The notes beneath the pieces are model-generated. The model saw only the letters and a program-made list of their open reading frames with translations. It was not told where the DNA came from and did not search any database. From contig JAFZMO010000090.1 of the NCBI GenBank assembly GCA_017551165.1, forward strand, positions 1-34,784: a DNA stretch of 34,784 bases, written 5' to 3'. Positions 8,316-17,226 of the stretch are shown here, piece after piece (position 1 is the stretch's first letter; every line of letters starts with the position of its first letter). A program made the position numbers and the translations under genes. This DNA comes from Lachnospiraceae bacterium. Lineage in GTDB: Bacteria > Bacillota > Clostridia > Lachnospirales > Lachnospiraceae.

Positions 8316-9378
8316 TGCCTGCCTCCGCGCTCAGCCTGTCAAGCTCCTCCCGCAACGCATCCAAAAGCTTATCCTCCGGCACCTTCCGAAGGATCTCGCC
8401 CTTGCGGAACAACAATCCCTCGCCCTTGCCGCCGGCGATCCCGAGGTCTGCCTCGCGCGCCTCGCCGGGTCCGTTCACGACGCAGCCCATGACTGCGATC
8501 TTAATGTTCAAGCGGTCATAATGACCGATCATGTTCTCCACCTGCTGTGCAAGACCGATCAGATCGATCTGCGTGCGCCCGCACGTCGGACACGAAACCA
8601 TCTCGATCCCGCCCTTGCGGAGATCGAGCGCCCGAAGGATCTGCTTCGCCGTGCGAACCTCCTCCGCGGGATCTCCCGTGAGCGACACGCGGATCGTGTC
8701 ACCGATGCCCTCATGGAGCAAAATGCCGATGCCGACCGAGGACTTTATATTGCCCATCATCACGGTTCCGGCCTCGGTGATGCCGACATGGAGCGGGTAG
8801 TCCGTGCGGTTTGCGATCATCTCGTGCGCACGGATCGAAAGCATCACGTCCGACGACTTGATGCTGATGACGATATTATGAAAATCGGCTTCCTCGAGCA
8901 TGCGCACCTTGTCGAGCGCACTCTCCACAAGCCCCTCCGGCGTCACTCCGCCGTACTTGGCAACAAGCTCCTTCTCCAAAGAACCGCTGTTGACGCCGAC
9001 ACGGATCGGAATGCCCGCCGCCTTCGCCGCCGCAGCGACCTCACGGACCTTGTCCTCGCCGCCGATGTTGCCGGGGTTGATGCGGATCTTGTCCGCACCG
9101 GCGCGGATGGCCGCAAGTGCAAGCCGGTGATCAAAGTGAATGTCCGCGACAAGCGGGATGTGGATGCGGCTTCGGATCGCCGTGATCGCCTCCGCAGCCT
9201 CCTGCGTGGGAACGGCAACACGAATAATGTCACAGCCCAGGCCCTCGAGCTCGAGGATCTGCGCGACTGTGGCGTCTACATTTTCCGTTTTGGTATTGCA
9301 CATCGACTGGATCAGGATCGGATTGCCGCCTCCGATCACCCGGTCACCGATCCGCACTGTCTTCGTATGCACTCCCAT
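8305..9378 (-). CDS. ispG: 4-hydroxy-3-methylbut-2-en-1-yl diphosphate synthase
   Basis: Iron-sulfur enzyme of the MEP isoprenoid pathway (GcpE); converts MEcPP to HMBPP. At 357 aa it is the usual bacterial length. It begins MGVHTKTVRIGDRVIGGGNP, then IQSMCNTKTENVDAT. The C-terminal part carries the [4Fe-4S] ligand motifs SCPTCGRTQIDL and MGCVVNGPGEA. The ATG at 9378 is preceded by GGAGGTCCT. It lies 11 bp after rseP and overlaps polC by 11 nt, so it is tightly coupled in the dxr-rseP-ispG-polC run. Dxr, two genes upstream, belongs to the same pathway. Confidence 0.97.
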   Translation of the reverse strand: MGVHTKTVRIGDRVIGGGNPILIQSMCNTKTENVDATVAQILELEGLGCDIIRVAVPTQEAAEAITAIRSRIHIPLVADIHFDHRLALAAIRAGADKIRINPGNIGGEDKVREVAAAAKAAGIPIRVGVNSGSLEKELVAKYGGVTPEGLVESALDKVRMLEEADFHNIVISIKSSDVMLSIRAHEMIANRTDYPLHVGITEAGTVMMGNIKSSVGIGILLHEGIGDTIRVSLTGDPAEEVRTAKQILRALDLRKGGIEMVSCPTCGRTQIDLIGLAQQVENMIGHYDRLNIKIAVMGCVVNGPGEAREADLGIAGGKGEGLLFRKGEILRKVPEDKLLDALREELDRLSAEAGNEN

Positions 9379-9389
9379 AGGACCTCCGC

Positions 9390-10943
9390 TTATCTCGGCA
9401 GGATCATGCCGAACACATTTGAAATATCGTTAAACAGAATGATTACCATCAACAGCATGAGCAAAATGAAACCGACGAGCGTGACGTACCCCTCCACTTT
9501 CGGGTTCGCCTTCTTGCCGCGGATCGCCTCGATGAACAAAAACAGCAGCCGTCCGCCGTCCAGCGCCGGGATCGGCAGAAGGTTCATCACACCGAGGTTT
9601 GCGCTCAGAAGGATTGCCCAGTTGATGAGGTTGAGGAACGCGTAAAATGCGCCGTCCGTCTTGTAGCTCTCATCCACCACGTTGCTCATCTCGGAAACGA
9701 TGCGCACCGCTCCGCCGACGTCCTCCTTGTGTGCCTTGCCCTTGAGCATGTATGCAAGGCTCTTGATCGTCGCCTTGATCCAGTAAGTCACCTCATGGGC
9801 ACCGTAGCGGATCACGCCGATCGGGCCGACCTTCTCGCGGTAATCGATGTTGTACCCGAAGCCCAGACTGTACGACTCCTGGAGGATCGGGTTCACGGTG
9901 TACGTAAGCTCCTGTCCGTCTCTCTCGACGACAAACACCACCGGGTCCGCACCGATCGGATGCTCATCCACATAGTTGCGGAAATCCGTCGCCGTGCCAA
10001 TGGTCTCACCCTGGAAACGAACGATCTTGTCACCCACCTTGAGGCCTGCCGCCTCCGCAGCTCCGACAACCTGCGTGAGCGTCATCGGAACGACCGTGCC
10101 GTCGCGGTACTCGTTGTATCCGATACCGCACATGTATCGCTTGGTATAGACGCTGTCATACGTCTTCTCGTACGTCTTGCCCTCGTGCTCGTACTTGATC
10201 GTGATCGTCGTGGTCGGCACGCCGTCAAGGTTTTCGTACAGCGTCAGGTCGCGTCCGATCGTGATGGAGTGTCCCTCATATTCCAGTATCTTATCGCCGA
10301 CGGCAAGTCCTGTGGCGGATGCCACCTCATCGGACACCGTCGTCACCAGCGCCGGGTCATAACCGATCGATCCGAGGATGATGCATGCGAGCAAAAACGC
10401 CAGTATAAAGTTGAAAAACGGTCCTGCGAAAATGATGCTGATGCGCTGCCATACACTCTTGTTGCGGAACGCACCGCTGTCGTGAAGGATGCGGTCTCTG
10501 CGCTCCTTTGCACGAGCCTCTCGCTCCTCCTCGGTCAGCCCGGATGCGGCAACCGCATCCTCGTTTGTCTCATCGGGATCCCCGTGGTCCCCGGCGAGCG
10601 TCTCCACCTCGTCCTGGTCATCGGGACTTCCCTCGCCGACCGTCTCGACGAGCGCCTCATCATCGCCGAGCATCAGGCAGGAGCCGCCGAACGGCAACAG
10701 CTTGATCGACCAGCGCGTGCCGCTCTTCTTTGCCTTCCAGCTCACGAGCGTCGGACCCATGCCGAGCGAGAACTCCTTGACCTTAACGCCGTTTAAGCGC
10801 GCGATCAGATAGTGTCCGAGCTCGTGGAAACAGATCACGAGACCGATCATCAGGATCGCGAGCAATATGTTCAGATGTCCCGTAAGGATCAGCGCGGCAA
10901 TGCCTGCGATCAGCAGCGCGGCGCCGATAACCGTCTTTCTCAT
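9390..10943 (-). CDS. rseP: Site-2 intramembrane zinc metalloprotease (RseP/RasP family)
   Basis: Membrane protease that cleaves transmembrane segments of anti-sigma factors and leftover signal peptides. It has 517 aa, longer than the usual 340-430. The zinc site HELGH is at residues 40-44 in an early helix and the third ligand motif LDGG is at about 461-464 (MNLLPIPALDGGRLLF). Two PDZ-like segments are visible: ATGLAVGDKILEYEGHSI (about 210-228) and AAGLKVGDKIVRFQGETI (about 298-315). Most of the extra length is an acidic, charged insert at residues 95-150, between the MLGDDEA motif and the AFRNKSVWQR motif. The ATG at 10943 lies 7 bp after dxr ends; GAGGTGA upstream overlaps the dxr stop. 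Confidence 0.95.
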   Translation of the reverse strand: MRKTVIGAALLIAGIAALILTGHLNILLAILMIGLVICFHELGHYLIARLNGVKVKEFSLGMGPTLVSWKAKKSGTRWSIKLLPFGGSCLMLGDDEALVETVGEGSPDDQDEVETLAGDHGDPDETNEDAVAASGLTEEEREARAKERRDRILHDSGAFRNKSVWQRISIIFAGPFFNFILAFLLACIILGSIGYDPALVTTVSDEVASATGLAVGDKILEYEGHSITIGRDLTLYENLDGVPTTTITIKYEHEGKTYEKTYDSVYTKRYMCGIGYNEYRDGTVVPMTLTQVVGAAEAAGLKVGDKIVRFQGETIGTATDFRNYVDEHPIGADPVVFVVERDGQELTYTVNPILQESYSLGFGYNIDYREKVGPIGVIRYGAHEVTYWIKATIKSLAYMLKGKAHKEDVGGAVRIVSEMSNVVDESYKTDGAFYAFLNLINWAILLSANLGVMNLLPIPALDGGRLLFLFIEAIRGKKANPKVEGYVTLVGFILLMLLMVIILFNDISNVFGMILPR

Positions 10944-10950
10944 TTCTTCA

Positions 10951-12144
10951 TCACCTCTTCAGCAATTCGTACGTATCCCTCTCCGCCGCAAGGATCGTTG
11001 CAAGATCCGGCGACTCGATGATCCGATGCGCATCGACGGCGCGTCGGATCATGCGCGGGATATCCATAAATCCGCATTCCCCCGCAAGGAATTTCGCGAC
11101 CGCAAACTCGTTGGCCGCGTTGTACACGACCGGAAGCGTCGTTCCGGTCATCTGCCCGTGCGCACAATCCTGCGCAAGCACCTCTCCGGCGAGCGCAAAC
11201 GCCGGAAAATTCTCGGGATCCGGCCGCAGGAACTCAAGCCTGCCGACCGCAAACAGATCCAGTTCATCCGCGATCCGATCCTTCCGCTTCGGATAACAGA
11301 TCGCATACTCGATCGGAAGCCGCATGTCGGGCGTTCCCATCTGTCCCACGACCGCACCGTCCGTGAACTCCACGGCGGAGTGCAGCACACTCTGCGGGTG
11401 GATCACAACCCGGATCTGGTCAGGGCGAAGTCCAAACAGCCACCTTGCCTCCATCATCTCGAGGCCCTTGTTCACCATCGTCGCGGAGTCGATCGTTATT
11501 TTCCGACCCATCGACCAGTTCGGATGCCGCAGCGCGTCCTCGACGGTAAATGTCTCCATCTCCTCCTTCGTCTTTCCGCGGAACGGGCCGCCGGAGGCCG
11601 TGAGAAGGATCTGTCGAACGGACGGATGTCCCTCAAAGAAGGAATCCCGCTCGCCGTCGAGCGTCTGCAGCGACTGAAAGATCGCCGAGTGCTCGCTGTC
11701 GATCGGATATAACGATACCTTATGTTTGCGCAACAGCGGGATGATCAGATGTCCCGCTGTCACGAGTGTCTCCTTGTTCGCCAGCGCGATCGTCTTGCCC
11801 GCTTCGATCGCAGCGATCGTCGGGCGGATGCCGATCATGCCGACAACCGCAACCACAGTCATGTCGACACCGTCCATAGCTGCGGCCTCGAGCAGTCCGT
11901 CCATGCCCTCAACAATGCGCACATTGGAAAGGTCCGCGATGCGTCCGCGAAGATCCTCGGCCGCGTCCTTTTCATAGACACAGACAAGCTTCGGCAGAAA
12001 CTCGCGCACCTGCTGCTCCAGAAGGTCCACGCTCGCGTTGGCCGCAAGCGCAACAACCTCGAGCTCGTCGGGGTACATGCGCACCAATTCCAATGTCTGA
12101 CGTCCGATGGATCCCGTCGATCCGAGGACGGACAGATGTTTCAT
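10951..12144 (-). CDS. dxr: 1-deoxy-D-xylulose 5-phosphate reductoisomerase
   Basis: Second step of the MEP pathway: NADPH-dependent rearrangement and reduction of DXP to MEP. It has 397 aa from the chosen start. The NADPH-binding LGSTGSIGRQTLELV is at the N-terminus; the substrate and metal site shows in PIDSEHSAIFQSL; NKGLEMMEARWLF and IHPQSVLHSAVEF are family signatures. The ATG at 12144 has AGAGGAG about 9 nt upstream and places MKHLSVLGSTGSIG at the start, as in homologues. A TTG 24 nt further upstream is in frame but lies inside the cdsA end and has no support. It is 13 bp after cdsA. Confidence 0.97.
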   Translation of the reverse strand: MKHLSVLGSTGSIGRQTLELVRMYPDELEVVALAANASVDLLEQQVREFLPKLVCVYEKDAAEDLRGRIADLSNVRIVEGMDGLLEAAAMDGVDMTVVAVVGMIGIRPTIAAIEAGKTIALANKETLVTAGHLIIPLLRKHKVSLYPIDSEHSAIFQSLQTLDGERDSFFEGHPSVRQILLTASGGPFRGKTKEEMETFTVEDALRHPNWSMGRKITIDSATMVNKGLEMMEARWLFGLRPDQIRVVIHPQSVLHSAVEFTDGAVVGQMGTPDMRLPIEYAICYPKRKDRIADELDLFAVGRLEFLRPDPENFPAFALAGEVLAQDCAHGQMTGTTLPVVYNAANEFAVAKFLAGECGFMDIPRMIRRAVDAHRIIESPDLATILAAERDTYELLKR

Positions 12145-12157
12145 ACGATTGCTCCTC

Positions 12158-12958
12158 TCAGAACACAAGCGTCAGCAACAGGAAAGTCGCAGGCGCCGTG
12201 AAGATCACGCTGTCAAAACGATCCAGGATACCGCCGTGGCCGGGGATCAGCTTGCCGTAGTCCTTGATCTCGTGCTGGCGCTTGATGCCGGACGCCGCAA
12301 GGTCACCGAACTGCGAGAGCACCGAAGCGCACGCGCAGATCACGGGAAATGCGATCATCGGGCTGCCGACTGCCGTGAGTTTGCTCTCAAAGATCAATGC
12401 ATACAGGAAACCGAGAAGCGCTGCGCCGAGCACGCCGCCCACACAGCCCTCGACGGACTTCTTGGGGCTCAGCACCGGAAACGCCTTGTGCTTGCCGATC
12501 AGTCTTCCCACGCAGTACGCGCACGTGTCGGAGCCCCAGGCTCCCAGGAACACGAGCCATACGAGGTACACGCCGCTGTCGAGCTCGCGGATACGGTAGA
12601 TGCAGCACATCGTGACCGCCACATAGAACAGGGCGAAGTAGCACGCCAGGATCTTCGTAAACTCATACCGCGGATACCCGATCACGAAGCAGATGAGAAG
12701 CGTCAGAACAAAGACGATCACCATGGGCATCGTGTACGTGTCCTGCTCGAAGCGGATCAGAAGGTAATACCCCGCCGCTGCGAGCAGACTCAGGATCGAC
12801 GGCACGCTGAAATGCGCCTTGAACACTCTCTCCAGCTCGATCATTCCGATGCCGGAGACCAGCAGCAGAACTCCCCACAGGACCCAGCCTCCCATGTAGA
12901 TCGCACCGATGGCGATCAACACCAGAAGGATTCCGCTGATCAATCGTTCCTTAAACAT
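12158..12958 (-). CDS. cdsA: Phosphatidate cytidylyltransferase
   Basis: Integral membrane enzyme making CDP-diacylglycerol from phosphatidate and CTP, the branch point for phospholipid synthesis. It has 266 aa with several hydrophobic helices. The C-terminal signature is present: GSDTCAYCVGRLIGKH, then LSPKKSVEGCVGG, and finally KDYGKLIPGHGGILDRFDS, which carries the metal-binding Asp residues. It starts 12 bp after uppS and is followed by dxr, the conserved Firmicute order. Family length and motifs are normal. Confidence 0.97.
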   Translation of the reverse strand: MFKERLISGILLVLIAIGAIYMGGWVLWGVLLLVSGIGMIELERVFKAHFSVPSILSLLAAAGYYLLIRFEQDTYTMPMVIVFVLTLLICFVIGYPRYEFTKILACYFALFYVAVTMCCIYRIRELDSGVYLVWLVFLGAWGSDTCAYCVGRLIGKHKAFPVLSPKKSVEGCVGGVLGAALLGFLYALIFESKLTAVGSPMIAFPVICACASVLSQFGDLAASGIKRQHEIKDYGKLIPGHGGILDRFDSVIFTAPATFLLLTLVF

Positions 12959-12970
12959 AGTTCCTCCAAG

Positions 12971-13708
12971 TCAACCGGTCACACCGCCGAACCGGCGGTC
13001 TCTCCCGGCGTAATATGCGATCGCTTTCTGCAGTTCTTTCTTGTTGAAATCCGGCCAGAGCACATCCGTAAAATAAAACTCCGTGTATGCAAGCTGCCAA
13101 GGCAGAAAGTTCGATGTTCGCATCTCACCGCTCGTGCGGATCATCAGATCGGGATACGGGATCCCCGCGGTGTCAAAGTACGAGTAAAAAAGCGCTTCGT
13201 CGAGCTCCTCGGGCTTTCTCTTCCCCTCGGCACACTCCGCCGCAAACGATCTCGCGGCGCGCAGGATCTCGTCCCTTCCGCCGTAGTTGATCGCCACCTG
13301 GAACTTCAGTCCCGTATTTACCGATGAAACTCTCTCGAGCTCGCGGATGCTCTCCTGCAGGTCCTCGGCGAGCGCGGAGGTGTCTCCGATCACATGCACG
13401 CGCATGTTGTTCTTGCTGCTTCGCGCAATACTGTCCTTCATGTACTTGCGCAGCAGGTTCATGAGCGCGTCGACTTCCTCCTTGGGACGGGCCCAGTTTT
13501 CCGTGGAAAATGCGTAGATCGTCAGGTACTCGATCCCCAGATTCCATGCGTCCTCACAGATCTGCTCCGCGACGCGGCTGCCCTGTGCATGTCCGGCATT
13601 GCGCGGGAGGAACCGTTTCTTCGCCCATCGCCCGTTTCCATCCATGATGATGGCGACATGTCGCGGCACTGCCGTTACCGGCGTCTCTTCTTTCTTCAGA
13701 AAAGCCAT
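12971..13708 (-). CDS. uppS: Undecaprenyl diphosphate synthase (cis-prenyltransferase)
   Basis: Makes the C55 lipid carrier for peptidoglycan and wall polymers by adding isopentenyl units to farnesyl diphosphate. It has 245 aa. The catalytic Asp23 is in HVAIIMDGNGRWAKKR (residues 17-32). YLTIYAFSTENWARP, VAINYGGRDEI and the C-terminal PDLMIRTSGEMRTSNFLPWQ are family signatures. The ribosome binding site is weak: AAGGG lies about 12 nt before the ATG. A hairpin with a T-run separates it from frr upstream, so it may begin a separate transcription unit or be attenuated. Confidence 0.97.
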   Translation of the reverse strand: MAFLKKEETPVTAVPRHVAIIMDGNGRWAKKRFLPRNAGHAQGSRVAEQICEDAWNLGIEYLTIYAFSTENWARPKEEVDALMNLLRKYMKDSIARSSKNNMRVHVIGDTSALAEDLQESIRELERVSSVNTGLKFQVAINYGGRDEILRAARSFAAECAEGKRKPEELDEALFYSYFDTAGIPYPDLMIRTSGEMRTSNFLPWQLAYTEFYFTDVLWPDFNKKELQKAIAYYAGRDRRFGGVTG

Positions 13709-13755
13709 ATCGTTCGTTACCCTTATCGTGTATTCCCGTTCTCCCCGCTGTCACA

Positions 13756-13780
13756 CGAAAAGGGCGCTTGTGACGCCCTT
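13756..13780 (-). terminator. Probable terminator or attenuator between frr and uppS
   Basis: Inverted repeat AAGGGCG / CGCCCTT with a 7-nt loop lies about 40 bp past the frr stop, and on the minus strand it runs into TTTTCG. The stem is short (7 bp), so termination may be partial. No good promoter was seen between it and uppS. Confidence 0.55.
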
Positions 13781-13816
13781 CGCAGTCCGCGGTCTTCCCG
13801 GGTTGCCGTCCGTAGA

Positions 13817-14365
13817 TCAGACGGTCATGATTTCTTTGGTCTTGTCCTCGACAGTCTTGTCGATGTCCTCGATGAAGCGGTCGGTCATCTTCTGAGCATC
13901 CGTCTCCATCTTCTTGGTTTCATCCTCGGAGATTTCCTTGCCTGCCTTCTTGATCGCATCGTTCGCATCACGGCGGATGTTGCGGATCGCTACCTTCGCA
14001 GCCTCACCCTTCTTCTTGACATCCTTCGCAAGCTCCTTACGGCGATCCTCGGTAAGCTCCGGGAACGTCAGGCGGATGATCTTGCCGTCGTTGCTCGGCG
14101 TGATTCCGATGTCGGAAGCCATGATCGCCTTCTCGATCTCCTTGATCATCTTCGACTCCCAAGGCTGGATCGCGATCACGCGTGCCTCCGGAACCGAAAC
14201 GTTTGCAACGCCCTGAAGATTGGTGGGCGTTCCGTAGTAGTCAACGCGGATCTTGTCCAAGAGGTGCGGGTTCGCGCGTCCTGCGCGGATGTTCGCATAC
14301 TCCTCCTTGAGGAAATCCAGCGTCTTCACCATGTTTGCCTCAAAAGGCTTCAAAATCTCATGCAT
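13817..14365 (-). CDS. frr: Ribosome recycling factor
   Basis: Cytoplasmic factor that, with EF-G, splits the post-termination ribosome. At 182 aa it matches the family's usual 185. Conserved stretches include RAGRANPHLLDKIRVDYYGT, the VPEARVIAIQPWE region, and the C-terminal helix LTDDR-type sequence ending in DKTVEDKTKEIMTV. AGGAGGG precedes the ATG by about 8 nt. It follows pyrH by 55 bp, the standard neighbour. Confidence 0.97.
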   Translation of the reverse strand: MHEILKPFEANMVKTLDFLKEEYANIRAGRANPHLLDKIRVDYYGTPTNLQGVANVSVPEARVIAIQPWESKMIKEIEKAIMASDIGITPSNDGKIIRLTFPELTEDRRKELAKDVKKKGEAAKVAIRNIRRDANDAIKKAGKEISEDETKKMETDAQKMTDRFIEDIDKTVEDKTKEIMTV

Positions 14366-14420
14366 ATGTAAACCCTCCTGTCTGCGCCTGTTGCGCCTTC
14401 TGTCTTATTGGTTATTCGCT

Positions 14421-15128
14421 TCAATCCACCGTCACTACGGTGCCGGTGTTGTTGCCGGACACATTGTTGACAATGCTGTCCGCCTCGTTCAGCGAGAATA
14501 CGAGCGTGGGGATCTTGTTCTCCATGCACATGACCGTCGCGGTGAGGTCGAGCACCTTCAGCTTCTTGTCGAGAAGCTCCTGGTAGGTCACCGTCGTGTA
14601 CTTCTTCGCGTTCGGATTCTCCTTCGGATCGGAGTCGTACACGCCGTCCACGGCTCTCGCCATGACGATCGCATCGCAATCCAGCTGTACTGCCCGAAGT
14701 GCCGTCGCCGTATCGGTCGAAAAATAAGGATGTCCGGTTCCGCCGGCAAGGAAGATCACGCTGCCGTTCTTCATCGCCGCAACCGCCTTGTCCTTCGAGA
14801 ACAACTCACTCACGGTACCGCATGCGAACGGTGTGTAGATCTCGGTCTTCATCCCGCAGCAGCGGCAGATCTCCGACATGTAGATGCAGTTCATCACCGT
14901 AGCAAGCATTCCGATGGAGTCGGCCTTCGTGCGGTCGATCGTCTCGCTGCTCCTGCCTCTCCAGAAATTGCCTCCGCCGATCACGATCGCAACCTGCGTT
15001 CCGTCTGCCACCAGCCTGGCGATCTGCTTTGCAACCTCCATGCAGGTTGCCTCGTCGAATCCGGTCCTGCGGTCACCCGCAAGCGCCTCGCCGCTCAGTT
15101 TCAAAAGCACTCTTCCGTACGTACCCAA
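14421..15128 (-). CDS. pyrH: UMP kinase, TTG start
   Basis: Hexameric bacterial UMP kinase making UDP from UMP and ATP. It has 235 aa from the chosen start. Signatures: RVLLKLSGEALAG at the N-terminus, VIGGGNFWRGR, LAGGTGHPYFSTDTA and ARAVDGVYDSDP. The frame stays open 19 codons further upstream to an ATG, but AAAGGAGA lies 8 nt before a TTG at 15128, which puts the start where homologues begin (GTYGRVLLKL). A TTG start is therefore likely. In most Firmicutes pyrH follows tsf directly; here a sugar transporter operon lies between them. Confidence 0.95.
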   Translation of the reverse strand: MGTYGRVLLKLSGEALAGDRRTGFDEATCMEVAKQIARLVADGTQVAIVIGGGNFWRGRSSETIDRTKADSIGMLATVMNCIYMSEICRCCGMKTEIYTPFACGTVSELFSKDKAVAAMKNGSVIFLAGGTGHPYFSTDTATALRAVQLDCDAIVMARAVDGVYDSDPKENPNAKKYTTVTYQELLDKKLKVLDLTATVMCMENKIPTLVFSLNEADSIVNNVSGNNTGTVVTVD

Positions 15129-15229
15129 CTTCGTATCTCCTTTCGGAATGCCCGGCACGTTGCCGTGCTCTTTTTTCCGAAACACATTTTACCATACTTG
15201 AACTTTCAAATCAACCAAAAACATAAATC

Positions 15230-15260
15230 GGGGAACCGCCGTCGATCACGGCGATCCCCC
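15230..15260 (-). terminator. Terminator of the sugar ABC transporter operon
   Basis: Imperfect inverted repeat around GGGGGATCGCCGT / ACGGCGGTTCCCC, followed on the minus strand by ATTTATGTTTTTGG. It lies 33 bp past the second permease stop and should insulate pyrH from sugar-regulated transcription. The stretch 15129-15229 otherwise holds only the pyrH ribosome binding site; no clear pyrH promoter was identified. Confidence 0.75.
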
Positions 15261-15292
15261 GAGGGAAATTCATGCATTTTCCGAAGTGACGA

Positions 15293-16192
15293 TCATTCCT
15301 TCACGCCGCCGAGCGCTACGCCGCCGACGATATACCGAGCAAAGATCAGGTATACGACGATGACCGGGAGCACTGCGATGGTCATGGAGAGGTACTGAAC
15401 GCCGAGGTCCTTGTCCTTCTCAGCCGCGGAACGCAGCGAGTAGATGAGGATCGGGAGCGTTCTCTTCTTCGGCTCATTGATCAGCAATGCGGGCATGTAG
15501 TAGTTGTTCCAGCTTGCGACAAACGCAAAGATCAACTGAACTGCAAGTGCCGGCTTCATGAGCGGGAGCACGATCCGGTTGAGGATACCGAGCTCCATCG
15601 CACCGTCGATGCGGGCCGCCTCCACGAGCGACATCGGAAGGTTGCTTCGCATGTACTGTATGATGTAGAAGAACGTCACCGGCGCCGCGATCGAAGGTAA
15701 GATCAGCGGCAGGAAGTTATTTTTCATGTTGAACGTGTTCACGATCATGTTGTAGAAACCGAGCGACGTAACCTGCGTCGGGATCATCATGATCGCAAGG
15801 ATGAACACGTAGAAGAAATTGCGGCCCGGGAAACGGTATGCGTGGATCGCAAACGCCGTTACCATCGAGAAATACACATTCAGGATCGCCGACGAGAACG
15901 CGATGATCGCGCTGTTGATCAGACCTCGTGTGAAGTTCAGCGAACCGCCGCTCATCTTCTTCCAGTTCTTGATCAGGTTCTTGCCGGGCAGAAACGCAAA
16001 CTTGGTGTTGATCTCCGCATGCGCTCTTGTCGCGTTAATGATCAGAAGGTAGAACCATACAAGACACAGAAGGCTCAGAAGAACGAGAACCACATAGGCA
16101 ACAACCTTTATGGCTGCCATGCTCATCGATTTCTTGACTTCATACTGCGGCTTCTTCTTATTGTTTACAATATCGACATCAATTTTATCCAT
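15293..16192 (-). CDS. Sugar ABC transporter permease, MalG-like
   Basis: Inner component of a carbohydrate importer (CUT1 type). It has 299 aa and about six hydrophobic helices, starting with VVAYVVLVLLSLLCLVWFY after a 30-residue cytoplasmic N-terminus. The EAA loop that docks the ATPase is seen in LVEAARIDGAMELGILNRI, followed by VLPLMKPALA. The start at 16192 has a strong AAAGGAGG 6 nt upstream; a longer frame extends 19 codons into the preceding gene end and is rejected. It lies 13 bp after the first permease. No ATP-binding subunit is encoded nearby, so it probably uses a shared MsmK-type ATPase. Confidence 0.93.
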   Translation of the reverse strand: MDKIDVDIVNNKKKPQYEVKKSMSMAAIKVVAYVVLVLLSLLCLVWFYLLIINATRAHAEINTKFAFLPGKNLIKNWKKMSGGSLNFTRGLINSAIIAFSSAILNVYFSMVTAFAIHAYRFPGRNFFYVFILAIMMIPTQVTSLGFYNMIVNTFNMKNNFLPLILPSIAAPVTFFYIIQYMRSNLPMSLVEAARIDGAMELGILNRIVLPLMKPALAVQLIFAFVASWNNYYMPALLINEPKKRTLPILIYSLRSAAEKDKDLGVQYLSMTIAVLPVIVVYLIFARYIVGGVALGGVKE

Positions 16193-16205
16193 GTTCCGCC
16201 TCCTT

Positions 16206-17168
16206 TCAGTTCTCGTTGTCGTCTCGATGTACCATCGAGAGGTAGACAAGGAAGCTCAGAACACCGGTCACAAGGAGAAGTACGACGGACAACGCGCCGG
16301 CGCTTCCGTAGTTGCTGCTCTTCGAGATCGAGGTGCTCAGCTGCATGATAACCGTCTTGATCGCGGGCTGCGATGTCTTGAAGATATCACGTCCGGCAGG
16401 GTTGCCCATGCCCTTCGTGATGATCTGCGGAACATCGAACATCTGGATACCGCCGATCAGTGAGGTGATCATAACGTACACAAGGATCGGCTTCAGGATC
16501 GGAAGCGTGATCTTGCGGAACACCTGGAACTGGCTCGCACCGTCCACTTCAGCGGCCTCAAACAGCGAGTCGTTGATGCCCATGATACCGGCCATCAGCA
16601 GGATCGTTGTGTTACCGAACCACATGAGGAAATTGATCGCCGAGATCAGGATACGCGTGGATCCGACATGCGCCCAGAAGTCATAGTCCTCGGCGATGAA
16701 ACCGAGATTCTCCAACAGATGGAACATGGGTCCGGATCTTGCGAACATCAGGTAAAAGATCATACCGAAAGCGATAGCCATGATCAGGTTCGGCAGATAG
16801 ATAACCGTCTTGAAAAATCCTGCCGCACGGATGCGAAGCCGGTTGTTGGCAAACCAGGACGCAAGCAGCAGGGATACCACGATCTGCGGGATAAAACCGA
16901 TGATCCACAGAACAAATGTATTGAAAAACAGTCGCATTGTGTCTGCGCTGAAGATTTCCTTGTAATTTTTCAGACCGCAAAACTCTTCCACTTCTTCGAA
17001 CATCTGCGTGGTGTATTTGGTGAAAAAGCTGAAATAGATCGTCTGGATAAGCGGCCATAAAGAAAAGACCAGAAAAGTAGCAAAAAAGGGAATCAAGAAA
17101 ATGTATCCCCATTTGTTTCTCCCCAGTCTCGCGCGCTTGATCTTCGTTGTGTTAGTTGATTCGCTCAT
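16206..17168 (-). CDS. Sugar ABC transporter permease, MalF-like
   Basis: Partner permease of the same importer; 320 aa. The first helix is WGYIFLIPFFATFLVFSLWP (about residues 25-44), and several more follow. The EAA loop reads LFEAAEVDGASQFQVFRKI, then TLPILKPILVYV. The ATG at 17168 is preceded by GGAG about 8 nt upstream. It follows the binding-protein gene after a 128-bp gap that contains a strong hairpin. The substrate cannot be read from the sequence; the xylanase and uronate genes in the window make a plant-wall oligosaccharide plausible, but this is inference. Confidence 0.93.
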   Translation of the reverse strand: MSESTNTTKIKRARLGRNKWGYIFLIPFFATFLVFSLWPLIQTIYFSFFTKYTTQMFEEVEEFCGLKNYKEIFSADTMRLFFNTFVLWIIGFIPQIVVSLLLASWFANNRLRIRAAGFFKTVIYLPNLIMAIAFGMIFYLMFARSGPMFHLLENLGFIAEDYDFWAHVGSTRILISAINFLMWFGNTTILLMAGIMGINDSLFEAAEVDGASQFQVFRKITLPILKPILVYVMITSLIGGIQMFDVPQIITKGMGNPAGRDIFKTSQPAIKTVIMQLSTSISKSSNYGSAGALSVVLLLVTGVLSFLVYLSMVHRDDNEN

Positions 17169-17226
17169 AGATGCATCTCCGAAATCAGTTTCTTAGGTAT
17201 GGGAATGATCTGAGTCTGTCATTGTA

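Noticed and set aside
7876-9645. Long plus-strand open frame of 589 codons
   Set aside because: Antisense shadow of ispG and neighbours, produced by high GC third positions; composition is Arg/His/Leu-rich and has no known motif.
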